From JBBBNV01 sp037137075 (lineage in GTDB: Bacteria > Bacillota > Bacilli > Paenibacillales > NBRC-103111), in contig NZ_JBBBNV010000001.1 in NCBI RefSeq assembly GCF_037137075.1, forward strand, positions 124,001-188,000: a stretch of DNA of 64,000 nucleotides. The letters run 5' to 3'. Positions 7,944-16,707 of the stretch are shown here, in pieces. The notes under the pieces are model-generated. The model worked only from the letters and a program-made list of their open reading frames with translations. It had not been told where the DNA came from and searched no databases. A program made the position numbers and the translations under genes. Numbering within the stretch: position 1 is the stretch's first letter; each line of letters begins with the position of its first letter.

Positions 7944-9494
7944 ATGAAATCAGGTAAAATTGCTGTAATCGGTGCAGGGCCGGGTGGTTTAGCCGCTGCA
8001 ATGGAGCTTTCTGCAAATGGTTACCAGGTGACGGTTTATGAGAAGCAGTCTTATATTGGCGGTCGTACCTCGCGTATCCAGCTTGGTGAGTATCGCTTTG
8101 ATCGCGGTCCGACCTTTTTCATGATGCCTCATTTGCTTGAAGAGATGTTTCAAGCCGTGAATCGATCCTTGTATGATTACGTCGAGCTTGTTGAACTCGA
8201 TCCATTGTATCGGCTGCAATTTGGCGAGGTGCATTTCTCGCCAACGCGGAGTGAGCAGGAGATGGTGGAGCGTATCGAAGCGCTTTTTCCCGGCAATGGC
8301 CAGGGCTATTTACGTTTCATGCAGGAAGAAGAAAAGAAATTTAACCGTGTAGCTCCCTTGCTGCAAAGACCCTTCAGTAAGCTAAGCGACTATGTGTCTC
8401 GTGATGTGATGCTGGCGTTGCCGCGCTTGAATGCTTTTGGAAGCGTCTACGATCGGTTGTCCCGCTATTTTACAGATGAACGATTGAAATATGCCTTTAC
8501 GTTTCAAGCCAAATATTTAGGGATGTCACCCTGGGAGTGCCCGGGCACGTTCACCATTTTAGCTTATCTCGAGCATAAATTTGGCCTTTTTCATCCGATA
8601 GGCGGTGTGAATCGAATCTGTGAAGCGATGGCGAAAGTAATTGGGGAGTATGGGGGGACTATTGAAACCTCCTGCGGCGTGAAACGAGTGCTTTGCAAAA
8701 ACGGGAAGGCCGTTGGCGTGCTGCTGGATAACGGCGAACGAATGGAAGCCGATCATGTCATCATTAACGCGGATTTTGCAAACGCAATGAATCAGTTATT
8801 TGAGCCGGGAGAGCTTAAAAAATTCACTCCCGCCAGGCTCGCGAAAAAGAAATATTCCTGTTCAACCTTTATGATGTATCTGGGGGTGAATCAAGAGATT
8901 CAGATGCCCCATCATACCATTTTATTCGCTGATGATTATCGGGAAAATGTGCATGAGATGATGACCAAAAAGGTGCTGTCCCAGGACGCATCCCTGTATA
9001 TTCATAACCCGGGTATTCATGACCCGTCGCTTGCTCCCGATGGGAAAACTGCGCTGTATGCGCTTATGCCGGTTCCGAATTTGACTGCTGATCTGAACTG
9101 GGAGGAGCAAGCATGCCGTGTGAAGGAAGCCATGCTGGCCCGGATGGAGAAAGAGCCTGAGCTGGCTGGCTTGTCCGGGAATATTGAGGAGGAAATGCTG
9201 ATTACGCCTTTGGATTGGCGGAATCAATATGATGTATATGAAGGCGCTACCTTTAATCTCGCGCATACGTTAGATCAAATGATGCTGCTTAGGCCTCACA
9301 ATCGCTTCGAGGAAGTAGCGAATTGCTGGCTTGTTGGCGGAGGCACGCATCCAGGCAGCGGACTCCCGACGATCTTCGAATCGGCTCGCATTTCTTCACG
9401 ATTGTTAATGGCCCAGGATCGCTCGGAACGCATCCGGGTCGGCGTAGCGCCAACCGACGTCACCAAGCAGATGGAGGTAGCCAAATGGAAGTAG
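7944..9494 (+). CDS. crtN: CrtN-type carotenoid desaturase (4,4'-diapophytoene desaturase family)
   Basis: 516 residues, the usual length. The N-terminal FAD motif is KIAVIGAGPGGLAAAMELSANGY, followed by YEKQSYIGGRTS, and the C-terminal FAD segment reads LVGGGTHPGSGLP. Segments YSCSTFMMYLGV, HTILFADDYRENV and YALMPVPNL closely follow staphylococcal CrtN. The family removes hydrogens stepwise from 4,4'-diapophytoene. ATG with GGGAGCG upstream. It is the first gene of the operon and overlaps the next gene by 10 bp. Which of the two CrtN paralogues does the main desaturation is not certain. Confidence 0.83.
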   Translation: MKSGKIAVIGAGPGGLAAAMELSANGYQVTVYEKQSYIGGRTSRIQLGEYRFDRGPTFFMMPHLLEEMFQAVNRSLYDYVELVELDPLYRLQFGEVHFSPTRSEQEMVERIEALFPGNGQGYLRFMQEEEKKFNRVAPLLQRPFSKLSDYVSRDVMLALPRLNAFGSVYDRLSRYFTDERLKYAFTFQAKYLGMSPWECPGTFTILAYLEHKFGLFHPIGGVNRICEAMAKVIGEYGGTIETSCGVKRVLCKNGKAVGVLLDNGERMEADHVIINADFANAMNQLFEPGELKKFTPARLAKKKYSCSTFMMYLGVNQEIQMPHHTILFADDYRENVHEMMTKKVLSQDASLYIHNPGIHDPSLAPDGKTALYALMPVPNLTADLNWEEQACRVKEAMLARMEKEPELAGLSGNIEEEMLITPLDWRNQYDVYEGATFNLAHTLDQMMLLRPHNRFEEVANCWLVGGGTHPGSGLPTIFESARISSRLLMAQDRSERIRVGVAPTDVTKQMEVAKWK

Positions 9495-10936
9495 CCTTTG
9501 TCGGCAGTGGTATCGGCAGTCTTACAGCAGCCCTGTTGCTAACGAAGCAGGGCAAGAAAGTGACCATTTACGAGCGCAAGAATGATTTAGGCGGACGATT
9601 AGCTTACCAAGAAGGCGGCGGATACCGGATCGATCAGGGACCGACGATGGTCCTATTGCCTGAGATGCTGCTCGGAATTTTGGAGGAAGCGGGAATTGAT
9701 CGCTCGCGCATCCCTCTGATCGAGTGCGATCCGCTGTACCGCATTCATTATGCAGATGGCACGGTGCTGCACAAATGGCGGAACAGGCAGAAGCAGGTCG
9801 AAGAATTGAATCGACGGTTTCCCGAGGACGTGGAGGGCTTCAATCGCTATATGAGGGATATGGAGGATGCGTTTATCCAAGGCCGGGCGGCTTTTCTGGA
9901 GAAGGCCTTCTTGCGCAAGCGTGATTTCTATACGCTCCGCAACGTATCACTTTTAACCAAACTGAAGGCCTACAGCAATGTCCGTGCGTTTGCAGCCCGC
10001 TATTTTCGGAGTGAGAAGCTGCAGGATGCCTTCTCTTTACAAACTCTATACATTGGTGGAGCGCCGTTTCAATCTCCTGGCTTATATACCCTTCTCCCTT
10101 ATGCCGAGCATGCGTTTGGAATCTGGTATGTCAAGGGAGGGTATGCCCGCTTGGTCTCGATCCTGGAAGCTGAACTGGAGAAGAGAGGCGTTGCTTTGCG
10201 TAAAAGCACGTCTATCGAAGGCATCATGACGGAAAAAGGACGCTGTATCGGTGTAAAAACAGCTGATGAAGCCGAATATCGGCATGAAGCGGTTGTTTTT
10301 AACGGGGATTTCCCGCATCTAGGCAAGCTGTTGCCCAAAGTGAAGCTGCCTTCAAGAACGTATAAGCCTTCGTCAGGAACGGTTCTAATTTATTTGGGTC
10401 TTCAAAAGCGCTGGCCGCAAGCAGCAGCCCATCAGTTCTTCCTTCCGGAAGATCTGACTCGCGGGTTAAAAGAAATATTTAGGAAGGGTCAGCTTCCAGA
10501 GGACCCGTCGTTCTATGTTTTTTATCCATGCGCTATCGATGATGATGCAGCCCCTCCAGGTGAAAGCGTGATGTATATTCTGGCCCCTGCGCCGCCTGTA
10601 GGCTCCGTAGATTGGGAGGCTGAGCTTCCTGCATTTGTGGACCATGTCCTTCATGAAGCTGAGAAGCGGGGCTTTCCCGGGCTGAAGGAAGCAATGAAGT
10701 GGAAGGAAGTCCGATCGCCACAGGATGCGGAGGCGGATGGTCTCTATCAAGGAGGCAGCTTCGGGATCGCGCCAACCTTGGATCAATCCGCCTTGTTCCG
10801 CCCCCAAATGGTTCCTTCCCGTATTGAAGGCTTGTATGCCGTTGGAGCATCGATACATCCGGGAGGCGGAATCCCTATTGTCATGCAAGGAGCTAAGCTG
10901 CTAGCCAATTATTTGTTAAATGAGGAGGAGGAGTGA
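9485..10936 (+). CDS. second CrtN-type carotenoid desaturase/oxidase
   Basis: About 483 residues. The likely ATG at 9485 is preceded by GGAGG at 9473-9477, and upstream codons overlap crtN and are not needed. The FAD motif is VAFVGSGIGSLTAALLL, then YERKNDLGGRLAY, with C-terminal GASIHPGGGIPIV. The stretch FSLQTLYIGGAPFQSPGLYTLLPYAE resembles CrtN (FQTLYIG). In Bacillales C30 clusters, paralogues (CrtNa/b/c) share desaturation and terminal oxidation, so this could be a second desaturase or a CrtNc-type oxidase. Confidence 0.78.
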   Translation: MEVAFVGSGIGSLTAALLLTKQGKKVTIYERKNDLGGRLAYQEGGGYRIDQGPTMVLLPEMLLGILEEAGIDRSRIPLIECDPLYRIHYADGTVLHKWRNRQKQVEELNRRFPEDVEGFNRYMRDMEDAFIQGRAAFLEKAFLRKRDFYTLRNVSLLTKLKAYSNVRAFAARYFRSEKLQDAFSLQTLYIGGAPFQSPGLYTLLPYAEHAFGIWYVKGGYARLVSILEAELEKRGVALRKSTSIEGIMTEKGRCIGVKTADEAEYRHEAVVFNGDFPHLGKLLPKVKLPSRTYKPSSGTVLIYLGLQKRWPQAAAHQFFLPEDLTRGLKEIFRKGQLPEDPSFYVFYPCAIDDDAAPPGESVMYILAPAPPVGSVDWEAELPAFVDHVLHEAEKRGFPGLKEAMKWKEVRSPQDAEADGLYQGGSFGIAPTLDQSALFRPQMVPSRIEGLYAVGASIHPGGGIPIVMQGAKLLANYLLNEEEE

Positions 10937-10940
10937 CGCT

Positions 10941-11816
10941 ATGGAGCTTGCTGTCTGTCTAACTCAATGTGAAGCGATGATCCGGAAAGGTTCCTCTTCG
11001 TTTTATCATGCATTTAGTCATTTGCCAAATCCAAAAAGAGAAGCGGTTTATGTCATTTATGCCTTTTGCCGGATGATTGACGATGCCGTGGATGAGCCGG
11101 ATCGTTCACCCTATACGATTGATGAGATTGAACGTGCGTTTACCGATTTAGACCAGGCGGAGGGACATTTTATCTGGCCTTCGCTGCGATGGCTGCTTCA
11201 GACATTTCCTGTAACAAAAGCGCCGTTTTTCAAGCAGATGGAGGGGCAACGCCGTGATTTGGTCCAGACGCATTATGAATCGATGGAGCAGTTAGAGGAA
11301 TACTGCTATCTTGTTGCGGGAACAGTCGGCCAAATGCTGCTGCCTGTCCTGCATGATGCTCCCGATCAGCATATTGTTGAAGCGGGTATCTGGCTGGGCA
11401 AAGCTATGCAGATTGTCAATATTGTCCGTGATGTCGGTGAAGATCAGGGCCGGGGGCGCCGCTACTTACCGCTCGATTTACTTGATCGTCATGGCTATAG
11501 CGAGCAAGACTTCCTGAATGGTACCCTTGACGAACGATTTCGAAGTCTGATACAGGAGCTGGATGAGCTGGCGCGCAGCTGGTTTGCGCTTGGAATGAAG
11601 GGAATCGAAACCTACCCGCCGCAGAGTATGCTTGCGGTGGAGCTAGCCGCCAACTTCTATGCGGCGATTCTTGATGAAGTGAAGGCATTCGATTATCAAG
11701 TGTTTACCCAGCGAGCTGTGGTCAGCAACTTACGGAAGCTGAAGTTGTATGGTGCGATCAAAGCCAAATATGCCGTTCTTTTGGATACGAGTGAAGACGC
11801 TGTGGTATCTCTATGA
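10941..11816 (+). CDS. crtM: squalene/phytoene synthase family, probable dehydrosqualene synthase CrtM
   Basis: About 291 residues. Both aspartate-rich motifs for diphosphate binding are present: DDAVDE near residue 45 and DVGEDQGRGRRYLP near 165. The family joins two prenyl diphosphates head to head. With CrtN and CrtP partners the product should be C30 4,4'-diapophytoene from farnesyl diphosphate, but a C40 product is not excluded by sequence. The ATG at 10941 has an excellent GAGGAGGAG site at spacing of about 8. The ATG at 10920 sits inside the upstream gene's Glu codons and is unlikely. Confidence 0.85.
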   Translation: MELAVCLTQCEAMIRKGSSSFYHAFSHLPNPKREAVYVIYAFCRMIDDAVDEPDRSPYTIDEIERAFTDLDQAEGHFIWPSLRWLLQTFPVTKAPFFKQMEGQRRDLVQTHYESMEQLEEYCYLVAGTVGQMLLPVLHDAPDQHIVEAGIWLGKAMQIVNIVRDVGEDQGRGRRYLPLDLLDRHGYSEQDFLNGTLDERFRSLIQELDELARSWFALGMKGIETYPPQSMLAVELAANFYAAILDEVKAFDYQVFTQRAVVSNLRKLKLYGAIKAKYAVLLDTSEDAVVSL

Positions 11817-12535
11817 TCCGGCGCGTGTTTTTCCTATGGTACGGCATCGGACTTCTTCTTATGCTGACAAGTGGCGTTCCAGAATGGCTCTCTTTTTCCA
11901 ATGGTCTATTTCTTGTTTTCTTTGTACTGTATGCTCTCAGTTTACAATTTAATCCAGGAGAAGCGCGGTGGTCAACCATGCTGCCTATTCTCCTGGTAGG
12001 CGTGTTCACCTACGGGATTGAATGGATTGGTGTCAAATATGGCTGGCCCTTTGGCTCCTACGTATACACAGATGTGTTAGGCTTTGCTGCAGGAGGCGTT
12101 CCCTTTGGAATTCCTTGCGCATGGATTGGCATCCTGATCACGGTTGTTCGTATGTTATCAACGACCAATCGCTGGCTTCGCGCCTTGTACACGGGAGGCT
12201 GTACCGTTGTATTTGACTTGGTACTCGATCCGGTGGCGTTTGCCAGGGAATTCTGGTTGTGGCAGGAGCCGGGCTTCTTTTATGGGGTCCCGGCATCTAA
12301 TTTTATTAGCTGGTTTTTCATTGCTGCCCTGCTCTCGTTATTATTTCCTGTGGAAGCAGTGACAAGGAAAACACAGCTTGCATGTGTTCGTCTACTTCAA
12401 GCCATGCTGCTTATGTTCGGGCTGCTAGCTGTGAAGGAAGGTCTTGTAATCCCTGGTTTAATCGCGCTGGCGGGTATTGCGATGGCTGAAGGAGGCCTGC
12501 GATTTGATCGTAGCGGATACAAGCCGATGGTTTAA
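11813..12535 (+). CDS. cruF: CruF/DUF422-type carotenoid biosynthesis membrane protein
   Basis: 240 residues with about seven hydrophobic segments. The family (carotenoid 1,2-hydratase CruF, bisanhydrobacterioruberin hydratase) adds water to terminal isoprene double bonds. Conserved-looking polar patches are GIEWIGVKYGWPFGSYVYTD near residue 65 and VFDLVLDPVA near 135, the usual DUF422 landmarks. ATG overlaps the crtM stop (ATGA). Its presence suggests the final pigment carries a tertiary hydroxyl or that the protein has another end-group role. The symbol follows the family; the reaction here is inferred. Confidence 0.72.
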   Translation: MIRRVFFLWYGIGLLLMLTSGVPEWLSFSNGLFLVFFVLYALSLQFNPGEARWSTMLPILLVGVFTYGIEWIGVKYGWPFGSYVYTDVLGFAAGGVPFGIPCAWIGILITVVRMLSTTNRWLRALYTGGCTVVFDLVLDPVAFAREFWLWQEPGFFYGVPASNFISWFFIAALLSLLFPVEAVTRKTQLACVRLLQAMLLMFGLLAVKEGLVIPGLIALAGIAMAEGGLRFDRSGYKPMV

Positions 12536-13259
12536 ATGGCTGTTTCGTCACTATAATGAGAAGTATTTGCTTCAGCGTTATTTTCATGGGATCGAGCTGA
12601 TCGGAGAGCTGGACCCTGCCCCGCCAGGCCAGCCTGTTATTTATATGATGAATCACAGCTCCTGGTGGGATGGACTTATCGTCTTCCATGCTGTTATGCG
12701 AGCTTCGAGTCGAGAGCATTTTATGATGATGGATGAAGCGCAGATGTCCCGCTATCGCTTTTTTCGTAAAATAGGGGCCTTCTCCATTGACAAAACGTCT
12801 ACACACGGTATAAGGGAGTCCCTCCAGTATAGTGAGCAGTTATTAAAATCGGGGCATGGGATTTGGCTGTTCCCTCAAGGCGACATTAAGCCCTTGGAGC
12901 AGCGTCCTCTCCAATTTCAAAGCGGCCTGGGCTATCTGTTGAGGCGCAACCCTGAGGTTATCGTGCAGCCGGTAACAGCTTACTATTCACTGGGCTTACA
13001 CCAGAAGGCGGAGGTTAGCTTAATGTGTGGCCCTCCCATGCTGGATAATGAGCTGCAAGTCGATCGAAGGCATATATCGAATGTGCTTCAATCGAAATTG
13101 GAACGTCAATTAGACGCGCATCGGCAGCTTGTGATTGTAGCGTCTGGTGACAGGCTGACTGGAGCAAAATCGCTTATTCCCACTAGACGTTCTATAAATG
13201 AACGGTTTGATGCATGGAGGAATGGGGTGGCCAAATGGACATCGTTCTTTGGGCGATAG
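12504..13259 (+). CDS. PlsC-family acyltransferase (probable carotenoid glycoside acylation)
   Basis: About 251 residues of the lysophosphatidic-acid acyltransferase superfamily. The catalytic H-x4-D is seen in NHSSWWDG near residue 45, and FPQGDIKP matches motif III. I choose the TTG at 12504 because AAGGAGG ends eight bases before it; the coding region overlaps cruF by about 30 bp. In C30 pathways such enzymes esterify the sugar of glucosyl carotenoids. The location inside the operon between cruF and a glycosyltransferase supports that role, though CrtO of Staphylococcus belongs to a different family. Confidence 0.75.
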   Translation: MIVADTSRWFKWLFRHYNEKYLLQRYFHGIELIGELDPAPPGQPVIYMMNHSSWWDGLIVFHAVMRASSREHFMMMDEAQMSRYRFFRKIGAFSIDKTSTHGIRESLQYSEQLLKSGHGIWLFPQGDIKPLEQRPLQFQSGLGYLLRRNPEVIVQPVTAYYSLGLHQKAEVSLMCGPPMLDNELQVDRRHISNVLQSKLERQLDAHRQLVIVASGDRLTGAKSLIPTRRSINERFDAWRNGVAKWTSFFGR

Positions 13260-14440
13260 CTGCAGCCTTGATACTGCAGCTCTTTTTCGTTACTTGGAAT
13301 CTTTCGCAGCTTCCCTTGTTAGGTGGAAACGGGAGGGGGAGAGCCTGGCTTGATGGCAATGCGAAGCATGAGGGGGATAGGAAGCAGACGGAAGTCGCAG
13401 CGAGGCCGCGGCTCTCCATTCTAATCCCGGCTCGCGATGAAGCGGCGAACATTGCAGCCTGCTTGCACTCTGTCTTAGTGGATCCGTCCCCGCACTTGGA
13501 GGTGCTGGTGCTAGACGACGGCTCCACTGACGGCACAGCGGACGTTGCACAGGACGCTGCCGCCGGTGATCCCCGCGTGCGTATTCTGTCCGGAGCTGCA
13601 CTCCCGCCCGGCTGGCTCGGCAAGTCGCACGCGTGCCACCAGCTCGCCGAAGCTGCTCGCGGCGATTGGTGGCTCTTCCTTGACGCCGATGCGCGTCTTC
13701 TGCCGAAGGCGCTTGGAGCCGCACTGGACACCGCGCTTGCGCAGGGGCAAGGGCTTGTGACCGGCTTCCCCTTACAGGAAACCGGCACATGGATGGAGAA
13801 GCTCGTTGTTCCAATGATGAGCTTCTCCATCGCCTGCCACCTGCCGATACGGTTCGTACGGCAGTCGGCAGATCCCAGGTTCGTTGCTGCTCATGGCGCT
13901 TTTCTGCTAATTTCTGCGGAGAGCTATCGGGCGACGGGGGGACATGCCAGCTTCAAGGGACAGCTTGTCGATGATATGGAGCTGGCCCGGGCTGTCAAGA
14001 AAGCGGGGCATCCTGTTACCCTGGCTGATGTTTGCTCCCACGTCACCATGCGAATGTATCACGATGCAGCCGGGGTATGGAACGGGTATAAGAAAAATAT
14101 ATTTGCGGGATTAGGCCGAAGCGCGCTGCTCTTGGGTGTTGTGCTGGCAGCGTATGGGCTGTTATATCTCGTTCCGCCAATATTCCTGCTGATTAGCCTG
14201 ACAGCACCATTGTTTTCATACGCTGTGTCATGGCTATCTGGCGTTCTGCTTCCCAGTTTGCTTTGTTATTTGGTTGGGGCGGGGATCAAAGCAATCATTG
14301 ATCATAAGAACAAACAGCCTTGGTGGCTGGGCTTCTGTTTACCTGCGAGTATAGTTATGCTGTCTGCTATTGCGGTATCATCCTGGCGGGCCAGCCTTAG
14401 AGAGCAGGGCTATGAGTGGAAAGGGAGGAAGTACTCTTGA
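13235..14440 (+). CDS. family 2 glycosyltransferase (CrtQ-like)
   Basis: About 401 residues. An N-terminal hydrophobic segment is followed by a GT-A domain with LSILIPARDEAANI, DDGSTDGTAD and DADARLLP (DxD), and by C-terminal membrane helices from about residue 300. This layout matches the CrtQ glycosyltransferase that glucosylates diaponeurosporenoate. The ATG at 13235 is preferred over 13214, with GGGGTGG just ahead, and it overlaps the acyltransferase gene. Bases about 13,400-13,800 are clearly richer in G+C than the neighbours, which may mark recombination or only strong codon bias. Confidence 0.77.
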   Translation: MDIVLWAIAAALILQLFFVTWNLSQLPLLGGNGRGRAWLDGNAKHEGDRKQTEVAARPRLSILIPARDEAANIAACLHSVLVDPSPHLEVLVLDDGSTDGTADVAQDAAAGDPRVRILSGAALPPGWLGKSHACHQLAEAARGDWWLFLDADARLLPKALGAALDTALAQGQGLVTGFPLQETGTWMEKLVVPMMSFSIACHLPIRFVRQSADPRFVAAHGAFLLISAESYRATGGHASFKGQLVDDMELARAVKKAGHPVTLADVCSHVTMRMYHDAAGVWNGYKKNIFAGLGRSALLLGVVLAAYGLLYLVPPIFLLISLTAPLFSYAVSWLSGVLLPSLLCYLVGAGIKAIIDHKNKQPWWLGFCLPASIVMLSAIAVSSWRASLREQGYEWKGRKYS

Positions 14441-15918
14441 AGAAGGTCATCGTCATCGGAGGCGGGCTAGGCGGGTTGTCGGCGGCAATCCGATTGGCGT
14501 ACGCCGGATACTCGGTTACGGTTCTGGAGCAGCAGGCTGCACTAGGGGGCAAGCTGCAGCGCATTGCACTTGATGGTGGATATTTGTTTGATCGCGGGCC
14601 GAGTACCATTACGATGCCGCATGTTTTCCGGCAGGTTTTTACCCGTGTGAATCGACGGATGGAGGATTATCTTACCATGTATCCGATCACAAACGGGACA
14701 AGAAACTATTTTCAGGATGGAATCATGGTAGAATCCTCGCCCGATCTGGAAAAAATGGAGGCCCAGATTGCCATATATAGTCCAGAAGATGCCAAGCAGT
14801 TGCGCTCATTTATGAAAGAATCGGCCGCACTCTATCAACTCGCGGATCGGCTGTTTATGAATCGACTTCTGCTGTCTTGGCGGGATAAAGCGGATTGGCG
14901 CCTTCTCGCGGGCCTGCTGCGAATTCGACCGTGGCTGACCCTGGATCGGTTGTTGCGTCGTTATTTTAGACATCCCTATACTCTGGCTTTATTTGGTCGC
15001 TATGCCACCTATGTCGGGTCAGCACCGAGTCGGGCGCCTGCGATTTTTGCCATGCTGGCTCATTTGGAATTGCAAATGGGGGTATATGGCGTACAGGGAG
15101 GCACTTATGCCATCGTTGAGGCGTTCTCACGGCTGGCATCGGAATTAGGGGTTCATATTCGCACAGGAGTTCGCGTCGAACGAATGATATGCTCCCATGG
15201 ACGGGTTACGGGTGTTATGACAAGGGATGGAGATGCTGAGGCAGATATTATCGTTGCGAATGGAGATGTTTTGTCCGTTTGTCGTGATTTGCTTCAGGAA
15301 TCCGATCGGCCCAGCATGAGCAATGCCCGTATTTCCAACTATGAGCCTTCGCTTTCGGGCTTCGTTTCGTTGGTTGGGAGCAAGCAAACGTATGAGCAGC
15401 TGCTGCATCATACCGTCTTTTATCCTGAGTCTTATGGAAGTGAATTTGAGGACATCTTTAGAAAAGGCTGCCCCGCTGAGGACCCGGCAATTTATATCTG
15501 TCATTCGGGGTATTCAGAGAGCGGAATGGCGCCTGGAGGGGGGAGTAACCTCTTTATTCTGGCTAACGCGCCCTATACATCCCCTCAGGTTCATTGGGGA
15601 GAGATGGCAGATGCTTATCAAATGAAGCTATGGAAAAAGCTTGAATCCTTCGGCTTAAAGGATTTCATTCGGAATGCGGAGGTCTCGGATAGTTTCACAC
15701 CGGATCAGCTTGAGGAACAAGCTTCGGCTTATCGGGGTGCGATTTATGGGATTTCTTCCAATTCCGCTCGTCAAACCTTTGCCAGACCAGGAAACCAGGC
15801 TGATGTGAAGGGGTTATGGTTCACTGGAGGAACCTCGCATCCGGGTGGCGGAACTCCCATGGTAACTTTGTCGGGACAATTGGTGGCGGATGCGATTATA
15901 AATGCCCACACGCTATAA
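14437..15918 (+). CDS. CrtP/CrtNb-type carotenoid terminal oxidase
   Basis: About 493 residues of the CrtN superfamily but closest in feel to CrtP (4,4'-diaponeurosporene oxygenase). FAD motif is VIVIGGGLGGLSAAIRLAYAGY. Near the C-terminus YRGAIYGISSN and GGTSHPGGGTPMVTLSGQ follow CrtP rather than CrtN. Known CrtP oxidises the terminal methyl group to aldehyde, giving the acid that is later glucosylated. TTG at 14437 overlaps the stop of the glycosyltransferase gene and has GGGAGG at good spacing; GTG at 14416 is an alternative. Last gene of the operon. Confidence 0.8.
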   Translation: MKKVIVIGGGLGGLSAAIRLAYAGYSVTVLEQQAALGGKLQRIALDGGYLFDRGPSTITMPHVFRQVFTRVNRRMEDYLTMYPITNGTRNYFQDGIMVESSPDLEKMEAQIAIYSPEDAKQLRSFMKESAALYQLADRLFMNRLLLSWRDKADWRLLAGLLRIRPWLTLDRLLRRYFRHPYTLALFGRYATYVGSAPSRAPAIFAMLAHLELQMGVYGVQGGTYAIVEAFSRLASELGVHIRTGVRVERMICSHGRVTGVMTRDGDAEADIIVANGDVLSVCRDLLQESDRPSMSNARISNYEPSLSGFVSLVGSKQTYEQLLHHTVFYPESYGSEFEDIFRKGCPAEDPAIYICHSGYSESGMAPGGGSNLFILANAPYTSPQVHWGEMADAYQMKLWKKLESFGLKDFIRNAEVSDSFTPDQLEEQASAYRGAIYGISSNSARQTFARPGNQADVKGLWFTGGTSHPGGGTPMVTLSGQLVADAIINAHTL

Positions 15919-15953
15919 AGACAATACACAGCCATACGTTCACCGGGACATAT

Positions 15954-16014
15954 CAGACGGCATCCGGACTGACAGCTGCTGAAGAAGCCAAGGTGTCAGT
16001 CCAGATGCCGTCTG
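15954..16014. repeat. long inverted repeat after the crt operon
   Basis: Two 21-base arms with a single mismatch (arm starts CAGACGGCATC) are separated by 19 bases, between the convergent crtP-like and HxlR genes. Neither side has a clear T tract, so it may be a factor-assisted terminator or an mRNA-stabilising hairpin rather than a classical terminator. Confidence 0.6.
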
Positions 16015-16045
16015 CCAGATTAAGATATCTACAACGAAGGAGAGT

Positions 16046-16399
16046 TCATCCGCTGCTGTCCAAGACTTTCTTTTCTTGACGATTCAAATATTCGATATGA
16101 TGTCTGCCCCAATGAACAAGTGTATCTAAAATGGGTTTCAGACTTTCCCCGTACTCCGTAATTGCATACTCCACTTTTAATGGCATTTGATTGTATACTT
16201 TCCTGCTAATTATTCCATGATACTCCAAATCCCTGAGTTGAGAGCTTAGCATTTTTTTGGTAATATCCGGAATACACTTTTGGAATTCACCAAATCTCAT
16301 GGTTTTATTTAATGCTATATGCGACAAAATAATAAGCTTCCATTTGCCCACTAAAACTTCGAGTGTAGCTTCGACCTCATCCTGACAATTCAATGACAT
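16046..16399 (-). CDS. HxlR/DUF24-family transcriptional regulator (possible thiol redox sensor)
   Basis: 117 residues forming a winged helix of the HxlR family: VLVGKWKLIILSHI near residue 17, MRFGEFQKCIPDITKKMLSSQLRDLE as recognition region, and YAITEYGESL. A Cys at residue 5 (MSLNCQ) sits where YodB, HypR and related sensors carry the redox-active cysteine. Such regulators repress divergent quinone reductases and nitroreductases and are inactivated by quinones or diamide. Here a quinone-reductase-like gene and a nitroreductase follow in the divergent direction, which fits. ATG with GGAGGTG upstream. Confidence 0.82.
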   Translation of the reverse strand: MSLNCQDEVEATLEVLVGKWKLIILSHIALNKTMRFGEFQKCIPDITKKMLSSQLRDLEYHGIISRKVYNQMPLKVEYAITEYGESLKPILDTLVHWGRHHIEYLNRQEKKVLDSSG

Positions 16400-16707
16400 T
16401 ATTTACACCTCCCGCTCTAAAAATGATAGTTCTATTATAACCTGAATAACCCGCTCGCAGAAAAGAAAAAACGCGGCACGTATGCGGCAAGAACTCTCGG
16501 CCACAACGTACAGGTATACTTATGGTTACTATGTTTATTAATTGTGCCTACTTGTGGAATATCTTCCTGTGCAGTTAATATAAAGCCATGCAGAGGAGCT
16601 TTCTACCGGAAATAGCCGGCTAAGCGTAGCACAAAAATCGTACAAGGTACCGACCGGATTTCATTCTGTTTTGTGCCTGAAGCGAAGTGAAAGGAATGGG
16701 AATATCG
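16400..16707. promoter_or_regulatory. divergent intergenic region between HxlR regulator and quinone reductase
   Basis: 308 bp without a gene. It contains a small perfect palindrome ATAGTTCTAT at 16426-16435 close to the regulator start, inside an A+T-rich stretch, which could be part of an operator for the HxlR protein. A GTG at 16687 opens the same frame as the reductase but has no good ribosome site. I see no RNA gene here. Confidence 0.4.

Noticed and set aside
9323..9484. 54-codon upstream extension of the second CrtN-like protein
   Set aside because: It lies inside the first crtN gene; the FAD motif begins right at the ATG at 9485, which has GGAGG upstream.
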